A stretch of 64,000 nt of DNA, taken from the NCBI GenBank assembly GCA_015501605.1, contig JADNRZ010000010.1:1240001-1304000 (forward strand). Direction: 5' to 3'. The stretch is from Panaeolus papilionaceus (Eukaryota; Basidiomycota; Agaricomycetes; Agaricales). Positions within the stretch are counted from its first letter, which is position 1. Every line of letters begins with the position of its first letter. The notes beneath the pieces were generated by a model, which saw nothing but the letters and a program-made list of their open reading frames with translations, was not told the origin of the DNA and ran no database searches. Both the position numbers and the translations under genes were made by a program. Shown here piece by piece: positions 10,760 through 19,156 of the stretch.

Positions 10760-11494
10760 GTTAAACCCGTCTCTCTGGGCAATGTTAGCGCCGCTCCTTG
10801 TGACGAGTTGGAAGATATTGCTGTTCTTTTGATTAGTTCGAGGCGTTAAATCTGCTCCTGTACCAATATCATATTGTTAGCCATCTGAAACTTCTGCTCG
10901 TGGAGATTAAGGTCCGGCGCATGTGAGAATATGCTGCGTAAATTTCAAACTGGGAGTTGCTCCATGCGCGCTAAAGTCAAGATCACCCGAAGTGATGCTG
11001 CCAAGATGAGCATCGGATCAAACTACATTGATTCTCAGATTTAATCTCAGCCAACACTGCCAACAAGTTGATTTTCTTGCAATTGTTGCCCCTTTTTGTC
11101 CCTCTGACCCTGAGACGACTTAGCCATTCACTTCTTGTTCACTTTGCTACATTTCCGACGTTTCCGAACAATTTTGAGCCAAGATTGCTCTTCTCTGAGG
11201 ATCATTTCCGAATTTACTCGACGGCAAGATATCGGTTTCAAAACGTTTGTTACTCAATTTGGGCTCGGCGATGATTGTTATCACCTTGGAGGAGAGCGAC
11301 GAAAGTTTCTGTGCGCTTCAGTCCCCTATGTCAAACTTTGAATGGATGAAAACGCATCACCGAATATGTACCTAGTATTATATTCATGTCGTCGATGTGC
11401 TATATCCATGAGGTTTGCCCTTATGCTTGTGATACCCTGGCTGATATAAATTCAGCTCCAAGTCGCAACAAAGCCCTTACTATCTTCCAACAAG
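10760..11494. other. Intergenic H5-GH7 copy 1, with GH7 upstream blocks
   Basis: Holds the GH7-1 promoter. A CAGATTTAATCTCAG element lies near 11036-11050 and a conserved block at 11221-11300; both recur before the other GH7 copies. TATAAAT at 11445-11451 lies 44 bp before the start codon. No gene is called. Confidence 0.6.
11221..11300 (+). promoter_or_regulatory. Conserved GH7 upstream block, copy 1
   Basis: Starts ACGGCAAGATATCGGTTTC and contains TACTCAATTT and CTCGGCGATGATTG. About -275 relative to the GH7-1 start. Near-copies lie at 13710-13790 (GH7-2) and, more diverged, at 15834-15918 (GH7-3). It could be an activator-binding region or simply duplicated DNA. Confidence 0.5.
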
Positions 11495-12900
11495 ATGATA
11501 AGAAGCATCATACTGCTTCAATGCGTTACTCTCCAAGTTCTCGCTCAACTGGCTGGCACCTACACCTTCGAGTCGCCTCCCTCCTTGATTTGGTCTAAAT
11601 GCACTACGACGGGTGGTTGCGCCACCACCCAAGGGCGCGTGATCCTTGAAGCCAATTACCGATGGATCCATGCTAGCAACGGTTTCAAGAATTGTTACAC
11701 TCCTGAGCAGTGGGACGCAACCCTTTGTCCTGATGGCAAGACCTGTGCTGTCAACTGCGCTCTTGAAGGTGCAGACTACATAGGAACACTAGGCATCATA
11801 ACCAGCGGCAACGCGCTCACTATCGAGCCGCGTATGAACACTGCCAGTGATTTTGTAGGTACCCGACTTCTTCTGGCAGGTTCGAATGGCTACGAGCTAT
11901 TCAAACCGCTTAACCAGGAGATCGCGTTTGATGTTGATGTCGGCCTACTTGGGTGCGGGTGGGATGGGGCTCTTTCCTTCGTACACATGGATGCGGATGG
12001 AGGGTTATCCAAGTACCCCTCTAACAAGGCAGGCTGGAAGTATGGTACCGGGTATTGCGATTCCACCTGCGCCCGGAACCAGAAATTCATAAACGGGGAG
12101 GTACGTCGTGATCAGATTCATCATTTGTATTTAACACAAAGCTGACATCACCTCAGGCAAACGTGAAAAACTGGAACCCTAGTAACAGCAGCAACTACTA
12201 TGCTTTGCAAGGATATTACGGGTCCTGCTGTAATGAATTGTCCATCTGGCAGGCCAACAGCATGGCAACAACCTTCACCGCCCACCCGTGCAACAAAACC
12301 GTCACCAGTCAAATGCGCTGCGAAGGAGACTTGTGCAACAGCGGCAAAACATGCGACACTGTCGGGTGCGATTTCAACCCATATCGTCTCGGAAATCCTA
12401 CATATTACGGCAAAGGCAAGACCGTCAACTCCAGCAGCAAACTTACTGTCGTCACGCAATTCATCAGCAACACCGGGACTAGCTCTGGCAGTCTCTCTGA
12501 GATTCGCCGAGTGTACGTTCAAAACGGGCTCGTCATCGCCAATGCCAAAGTTAATCTTCTTGGTGTCTCTCCATACGATTCCATCACCGACCAGTATTGC
12601 GATGCCGAGAAGACTTATTTTAACGAGACCAACACATTCAAGGAGAAAGGCGGATTATCGGGGTCTTCGTTGAGCCAATCGGCAGCATCTGGGATGGTGT
12701 TGACAATTTCGTTGACCAAGATGTTTGACGATGGCAGAATGCATCCGTACGATATGTTCAACGTCGATATTGGTCACAGTAGTGGACCATGCAAATATGG
12801 AGGTGTGAACGGAGGTCCTGAGGATATTGAACAAAGGACAAGGTTGACTTTGTCGAATCTCAGGTTTGGAGATATTGGTAGCACGTCTTTAGCTCATTAG
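11495..12900 (+). CDS. GH7 family protein, copy 1; catalytic Asp and acid/base Glu replaced
   Basis: Predicted 449-aa secreted GH7 (cellobiohydrolase/endoglucanase I fold) protein. Exons are 11495-12100 and 12157-12900. The signal peptide is MIRSIILLQCVTLQVLAQ; there is no CBM1. GH7 hallmarks are many cysteines, SPPSLIWSKC, CPDGKTCAVNCALEGADY, NQEIAFDVDV, MDADGGLSKYPSNKAG, YGTGYCDSTC and a C-terminal SNLRFGDIGST. In GH7 enzymes the active site is E-x-D-x-x-E. Here residues 228-237 read NELSIWQANS: Glu229 (nucleophile) is kept, Asp becomes Ser231 and the acid/base Glu becomes Gln234 (codon CAG at 12250). The C-terminal product-site Trp region (normally near a WDD stretch) reads SLTKMFDDG without Trp. 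Family knowledge predicts little or no hydrolysis; a binding or structural role is possible. It is very similar to copy 3, including the intron. Confidence 0.88.
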
Positions 12901-13993
12901 ATTATAAATCAGAATATCGAAATCTGGTGTATTTTGGAGGAGATGAAGTGCAATTATATTTTACGAGTTGTTTGTTCAAGTTGTAAGCAGGAGTCTAGCA
13001 TAATGTGCAATGAGGGCGGTGGTGAGGACAGGAAAAGAATTGATGCGACGAGGGTGCCTGAGACTTTGATGCGCTGAAGAAAACAATGTGGGTATCCTCC
13101 CGACTCTTCCTGAACAAATGAAGAATAAAACAACACAAGCACCCAAGGACCAAAGATGTCGCTTGACCAAAGATGTATCGAGGCGCAAAGTTATAAACGC
13201 ACAGAGCGGTTGGATCAGCCTCATAGATGTCACCCTCTAAGCCTAAGAAGGGTGACTAATACACGTGAATACGGATGAACTGAGTCCACAGGGAATTTCA
13301 CGACAGAGTTGCATCAGCGCTAAATTTAAAGTGCTACTGTGTTGGGTCATTGGTCACAAAAAGTGATCGCTCAATATTTCAAAATCAATTGAATCCCAGA
13401 TTTAAGCCCAGATTCGGAACGACTCTGATGCACTCACTCTCGTCTCTCTACGGACCACCATCTTCCGCGATGATATGTAAAGTTAACACGATTACAATGA
13501 CACTGTCAACTTGAATTTATGAGGACACATAGTCAGTGATTCTCAGATTCAAGCTGAGTCAACACACAACGTAACCTCCAGCTGGCAGTTGATTCAGGCT
13601 CTTTCTGTCCCGCTCACCATGATACAACATTGGCATTCACTTCACTTCAATTCCATACATCTTGAGACAAAATTGTTCTTATCTCGGCGTCCTTTTTTGA
13701 ATTTACTTGGCGGCAAGATATCGGTTTCAAACATCTGTTACTCAATTTGACCTCGGCGATGATTATCATTATGACCTTGGAGGAATGTGATTGGAACTTC
13801 CATGTGCTTCAGTTCCCTATGTCAAGCTTTGAATGAATTAAAACGCATCACCGAAAATCTACCCAGTACTATTTTCATCTCTTGGATGTGCTATTCCCCA
13901 AAGGTTGCTCTTCTGCTCTATGATGGCCTGGCTAGCTGGTATATATAAATTCACCTCGAAGTCGCAATAAAGCCCTCAAAATCTTCCCAAAAG
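12901..13993. other. Intergenic GH7-1 to GH7-2 with duplicated blocks
   Basis: About 1.1 kb. 12958-13172 matches the 3' flank of GH7-3. 13271-13327 (CTGAGTCCACAGGG through GTTGCATCAGCGCTAAA) recurs at 15531-15587. Two copies of a CAGATT(T/C)AAG element lie at 13388-13410 and 13538-13560. The conserved block is at 13710-13790 and TATAAAT at 13944-13950. No gene. Confidence 0.6.
13710..13790 (+). promoter_or_regulatory. Conserved GH7 upstream block, copy 2
   Basis: GCGGCAAGATATCGGTTTC, then TTACTCAATTTGACCTCGG, CGATGATTAT and CCTTGGAGGA. Position about -284 from the GH7-2 start; close match to 11221-11300. Confidence 0.5.
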
Positions 13994-15389
13994 ATGATAA
14001 TAAGCATCATACTGCTTCAATGCGCTACTCTTCAAGTTTTTGCTCAACTGGCTGGCACCTACACCGTCGAGTCGCCTCCCTCCTTGATTTGGGCTAAATG
14101 CACGATGGCGGGTGGTTGCACCACCACCCAAGGGCGCGTGATCCTTGAAGCCAATTACCGATGGGTCCACGACTACAAGGGTTACACGAATTGTTACACT
14201 CCCGAAAAATGGAATGCAACCATATGCCCCGACGGCAAGACGTGTGCTGCTAACTGTGCGCTTGAAGGTGCAGACTACACGGGGACTTACGGCGTCACAG
14301 CCAGCGGCAATGCGCTTACTATCAAGTACAAGGCATCTATGACGACATTCCTCGGTGCAGGACTTCTCCTTGCAGGCTCTACAGGATACGAACCCTTCAA
14401 GCCATGTAACCAGGAGATTGCATTTGATGTGGATGTCAGCAATCTTCCCTGCGGTTGGAACGGTGCACTTTCACTTGTGCACATGGATGTTGATGGAGGG
14501 TTGTCCAAATACCCCTCCAACAAGGCAGGCTGGAAATGGCACCGGTTATTGTGACTCCAAGTGCGCTCGAAATCAGAAATTTATCAATGGAGAGGTGTGT
14601 GTTGTTGTCCACCATCATAGTGAGAGAAGTTGACATCGGCGACTGCTCTAGGGAAATGTGAAGAGCTGGACCTCTGGCAATAACTACTTCGCTTCGCAAG
14701 GTTATTATGGGTCCTGCTGCAATGAGTTGTCAGTCTGGGAAGCCAACAGCATGGCGACAGCCCTCACAGCCCATCCCTGCAACACAACCGTGACCAGCCA
14801 AACCCGCTGCGATGGCGACCTTTGTGCTGGTAGCAAAACATGCGATGCTGTCGGATGCGATTTTAACTCTTACCACCTAGGCAATCGTACGTACTACAAA
14901 GGTGGAGGGACCGTCAGCACCAACAGCAAATTTACCGTCGTCACTCAGTTTATCACCAACACCGGTACCAACACTGGCACTCTCAAAGAGATTCGGCGTG
15001 TGTATGTCCAAAACGGCGTAGTCATTGCAAATGCAAAAGTCAATCTTCCTGGTGTCCAGCCAGATGATTCCATAACTGACGCGTTCTGCTCTGCGGAGGC
15101 GTCGTACTTTGGGGTAGCCACCACTTTCAAGGATAAAGGAGGACTGTCGTCGTTGAGTCGGTCGGCAGCGTCTGGGATGGTCTTGACCATCTCACTGACC
15201 AAGATGTTCGATGACGGCAAAGTGCATCCATTTGACACCAGTCCCTACCCTTATGGACCTTGTCCCTATGGTGATATTGCCTACCCTGGACCTGGACCTA
15301 TAGAGACACCCTTCGATGCCATAATGACCGTGTCTAACCTCAAGTTTGGCGACATTGGCAGCACATATAATAGCAGATCGGTCTCTTAA
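13994..15389 (+). pseudogene. GH7 family gene, copy 2, with a 2-nt frameshift
   Basis: Third-member-like GH7 gene with exon 1 at 13994-14594 and exon 2 at 14652-15389. The signal peptide is MIISIILLQCATLQVFAQ and the first roughly 180 codons are open. At 14534-14537 the sequence reads TGGAAATGGCACCGG, while copies 1 and 3 have TGGAAGTATGG at that point. Two bases are missing, so the frame meets a stop within six codons. Downstream the other frame restores GTGYCDSKCARNQKFINGE, the intron, and a full exon 2 ending FGDIGSTYNSRSVS. No GT-AG intron that would skip the lesion was found. The active site in exon 2 reads NELSVWEANS, so Asp is Ser but the acid/base Glu is kept. The rest of the gene looks well preserved, so the lesion is young, or it could be an assembly error. 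It has promoter blocks like its neighbours. Confidence 0.75.
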
Positions 15390-16083
15390 TGAATATTAGT
15401 TACGTAGCATACTTGCAGTGCACATTTCAGGTAGATTAAATATTACTGGGGGGCAACGATGCTCGGGAGGCAGGCGATTATATGGAGCCCATAAGCAATC
15501 CAAAAGATGGCGCGAAGTACTTATGCGTGAGCACGAATGAACTGAGTCCTCAGGGAACTCACGACGAAAGTTGCATCAGCGCTAAAGTGGGTGGTCACAA
15601 AAAAGGTCCATCAAACAACCATCAAAGTTAATTGATTCCCAGATTTAAGCTCAGAACACACACTCACCTCAAACCACCGTCATCCACTAAGTATCGCTAA
15701 GTATCACACCACCACATTGTCAACTTGAATTCTCGAAGGGATGAAGCCAGTTTCTTTGCAACAAATCACCCTTTACTGTCGGGTCATTTCGTCATTCAGT
15801 GCTATCAGCAGATCCTGACTGTATTCACTTGACGGCAAGATCTCGGTTGGAGGGTACCTGTTTGACGACTGTGCCTACTTCATTCGGCGATGACTATCAT
15901 CTTAGACTTCGAGGAATGTAGCAGAGAATTCTATGTCAACTTTTTAACTGGCGCATTCGCATCACCGACGAACTACCTACTGCTATCTCCTATCTGTGTA
16001 ATGGCTGAAATCTGGTCTCGTTGTGCTCGCGCTCTGGGTATAAATTCACCAGAACACAGCCAAAACCCTCAGCGTCGTCCAAT
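15390..16083. other. Intergenic GH7-2 to GH7-3 with duplicated blocks
   Basis: Contains the 15531-15587 copy of the CTGAGTCC..CAGCGCTAAA block, a CAGATTTAAGCTCAG element at 15640-15654, the diverged conserved block at 15834-15918 and TATAAAT at 16039-16045. No gene. Confidence 0.6.
15834..15918 (+). promoter_or_regulatory. Conserved GH7 upstream block, copy 3 (diverged)
   Basis: GACGGCAAGATCTCGGTT, then CATTCGGCGATGACTATC and CTTCGAGGAATGTA. About -250 from the GH7-3 start. The middle has changed, but the two ends match copies 1 and 2. Confidence 0.45.
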
Positions 16084-17505
16084 ATGATGATACTCTTAGG
16101 TTTCACAGTGCTTCAACTCGCTACCCATCGCATCTTCGCTCAAAGGGTGGGTACAATCGCTCCCGAGTCTCCCCCCTCTTTCAGGTGGTCCAAATGCACG
16201 ACATCAGGTGGATGCACCACCACTGAAGGCCGCGTCATCATCGAAGCCAATTATCGGTGGTTTCACGACTACAAGGGATATACCAACTGCTACGCCCTTG
16301 ATAAATGGGATACAACCCTATGTCCCGACGGCAAAACCTGCGCCGATAACTGCGCTATTGAAGGTGTGGACTACCCCACATATGGCGTCTCAACCAGCGC
16401 CAACACGCTCACCATCAAGACGGTGTCACCAAACAGGGCACCTGTCGGTACCCGACTCCTACTGGCAAATTCTAATGGCTATGAGCTGTTCAAACCGCTT
16501 AACCAGGAGATCGCGTTTGATGTCGACGTTAGCCAACTTTATTGCGGGTGGGACGGGGCTCTTTCTTTTGTGCACATGGATGCGGATGGAGGGTTATCCA
16601 AGTACCCCTCTAACAAGGCAGGCTGGAAGTATGGCACAGGTTATTGTGATTCCACGTGCGCCCGGAACCAGATGTTCATAAACGGGGAGGTACGTTGTAC
16701 CCCAGATTCATCATTTATATTTAACGCGAAGCTAACATCACCTCAGGCAAACGTGAAAAACTGGACTCCTAGTAACAGCAGCAATTTCTACGCCTCGCAA
16801 GGCTATTACGGGTCCTGCTGTAATGAATTGTCCATCTGGGAGGCCAACAGCATGGCGACAACCCTCACCGCCCACCCATGCAACAAGACCGTCACCAGTC
16901 AAATGCGCTGCGAAGGAGACTTGTGCAACAGCGGCAAAACATGCGACGCTGTCGGGTGCGATTTCAACCCATATCGTCTCGGAAATCCTACATATTACGG
17001 CAAAGGCAAGACCGTCAACTCCAGCAGCAAACTTACTGTCGTCACGCAGTTCATCAGCAGCACCGGGACAAGCTCTGGCAGTCTCTCTGAGATTCGCCGA
17101 GTGTACGTTCAAAACGGCCGCGTCATCGCCAATGCCAAAGTTAATCTCCCTGGTGTCTCTCCATACGATTCCATCACCGACGAGTATGGCAATGCAGAGA
17201 AGGCTTATTTTAATGAGACCAACACATTCAAGGAGAAAGGCGGATTATCGGGGTCTTCGTTGAGCCAATCGGCAGCATCTGGGATGGTGTTGACAATTTC
17301 GTTGACCAAGATGTTTGACGACAGAGCGCATCCGTTTGACAAGAGTGACATCAAAACTGCCAATGGCTATTACAGTAATGGACCATGCATGTACGGAGCC
17401 ATCAACAACGCTCCTATAGATACTGACCCAAGTTCTGGGACTCAGTCCATGATTTTATCGAATCTCAAGTTTGGAGATATTGGTAGCACGTCTTTGGCTC
17501 ATTAG
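16084..17505 (+). CDS. GH7 family protein, copy 3; catalytic Asp replaced by Ser
   Basis: Predicted 454-aa secreted GH7 protein. Exons are 16084-16689 and 16747-17505. The start is the first of two adjacent ATGs 38 bp after the TATA box; it begins the signal peptide MMILLGFTVLQLATHRIFAQ. An upstream in-frame ATG at 16021 would add residues before the signal peptide and precede the TATA box, so it was not used. The active site reads NELSIWEANS: Glu229 and Glu234 are kept, but the Asp between them is Ser231. There is no CBM1. The intron (16690-16746) is 57 nt, a multiple of three, without a stop, so an unspliced message would still encode a protein with 19 extra residues before ANVKNW. Exon 2 is close to identical with copy 1 over several hundred bases. 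This is the copy most likely to keep activity, but the missing Asp makes even that uncertain. Confidence 0.88.
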   Translation: MMILLGFTVLQLATHRIFAQRVGTIAPESPPSFRWSKCTTSGGCTTTEGRVIIEANYRWFHDYKGYTNCYALDKWDTTLCPDGKTCADNCAIEGVDYPTYGVSTSANTLTIKTVSPNRAPVGTRLLLANSNGYELFKPLNQEIAFDVDVSQLYCGWDGALSFVHMDADGGLSKYPSNKAGWKYGTGYCDSTCARNQMFINGEVRCTPDSSFIFNAKLTSPQANVKNWTPSNSSNFYASQGYYGSCCNELSIWEANSMATTLTAHPCNKTVTSQMRCEGDLCNSGKTCDAVGCDFNPYRLGNPTYYGKGKTVNSSSKLTVVTQFISSTGTSSGSLSEIRRVYVQNGRVIANAKVNLPGVSPYDSITDEYGNAEKAYFNETNTFKEKGGLSGSSLSQSAASGMVLTISLTKMFDDRAHPFDKSDIKTANGYYSNGPCMYGAINNAPIDTDPSSGTQSMILSNLKFGDIGSTSLAH

Positions 17506-19156
17506 ATCTTGAAATCAGATTTTTGTAGTTTGCGAGGAGATGAAATGAAATTATATTTTATGAGTAGTAAGCAAGAGTCTAGCATAATGCGGAGGGGACG
17601 AGACGCGAGAGTAGAAGGATTAACAGGATGAGGGCAGTTGAGGTCAGATGGTGGGCGACGATCCTAAGTACTATGGATATCATCGCGTCTCTTCCTGAAC
17701 AAATCTACGGGACTGGGAATGTATCGGAATGATGCGTATGAAGAGAGAAATCCATTTTAGTACTTTCAACGTGTAAAAAGAAAACTGTAATAGTGGTAGT
17801 GGTGAAAAAGAAAAGAAATAGAAGAAAATAAGAGAAATAAAACAACACAAGCACCCAAAGACAAAAGATATCGACCAAGTAACCAATCAAAGGTGAGAAG
17901 AATAAAAAAGAAAAAGTAGGTAAAATACGAGTACTTGTTGTGGGGTCATAAGGAGGTATAGATTGAAGGGGAGAATAAGGGAAAAGGGAGGGGTAGAATG
18001 ATAATCCAAAGGGGGGGAAGAAGTAGGACTAAGGAAAGAAGGGATGAAGATAAAGAAAATTAAACAAAACATAGCATGTAGAAGAAAAAAATATGTGTAT
18101 GTATAAAAAACCAGAATTTTTAACGGTAAATGCTATGTTTATGAAGAAAAGAAAGGAAATAGAAAATGTTTTGTGTTTTCGAATAATCAATAAATAAATA
18201 AAACACCACCAACCCTGCCCTGTCCTGCGTCGCACACGCCCGATCCCTTCTTTTCTTCGTCCCTTGACTTATCTTGACTTGTACTCGAGTAGTTGTTGTC
18301 TGTACATTTGCCCTTACAATGAATGTAAAAAAGGAGAGATGTGGGGATAGGTCGTCGGTAGTCGGTGTATCGTAATAATTAGTTGCGTGTTTTCGTGAGT
18401 CGTCAAACGTAAAGGGCAGAATCGAGGTGGGCATGGAATAAAATCAAGATTGGGGGACGAGGAGATGATGAAATGTCGAGGGACGATGGGCGAGAAAAGC
18501 AGGCCTGGGGGGTGTGAGTCCGAGATGGAAGCACGGGGAATAAGATATGTATGGGGAAGCAGGCAGGGAAGGGCAATGAAACGCAAGGAACAGGTCAAAA
18601 ACGAGGAAACAAGGTTAGAAGAATGAGGAAAGGAAGTTCTAATTAATTACATGGCTCAATCGACGTAGAGGTCGCTGCCGAATTACACAACACATATGTC
18701 GGAAATTGGACAAATGAATGAACATATACATTTGCGAGGGTGAGGGACGACGTAGCGCGGTGAACAAGAGAACAACGTTGAATAATAGATGTTCCTGGCC
18801 ATTGCCAAGAAGTCTGTCGATCTGAGACATCAAAGCAGACCGAATCAATCCGAAAGACAGAGTGAGAGTGCAAAAAAGAAAGATAGATCCAAGGTTACAT
18901 ATCGTCAATGTCCCATGCTTGTCGTCGTCCCTCCAAAGGATCAGAAAAAACAAACACCACATCCAAACCCGAGCTCCCAACGTTGGTTTGTTCTCGCAGA
19001 AGACAAAGATGTGATAAAAGAATCGTATCCCAGCCCATTAATCCAAGTGTCTTCATATTAACCGCAATCCCAATCCCAACAACCCACAATCCCGCCCATC
19101 CACAATCCCACTCAACCCTCATCACCTCGCCTCAACCCCGTCAGATCCCAACCCCC
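17506..19156. other. Intergenic; purine-rich + strand tract
   Basis: 17545-17880 matches the GH7-1 3' flank but with about 125 bp extra (near 17705-17833). From about 17720 to 18640 the + strand is strongly A+G rich. Open frames on - here are pyrimidine-tract artefacts (Leu/Ser/Phe rich) and are not called. It probably includes the 3' UTR of the - strand glycosyltransferase. Confidence 0.55.

Noticed and set aside
16021..16083. Upstream ATG extending GH7-3
   Set aside because: It lies upstream of the TATA box and would bury the signal peptide; the ATG at 16084 fits the paralogues.
17887..18980. Several open frames on - in the purine-rich tract
   Set aside because: Composition artefacts (Leu/Ser/Phe/Pro low complexity) with no domain or splice structure.
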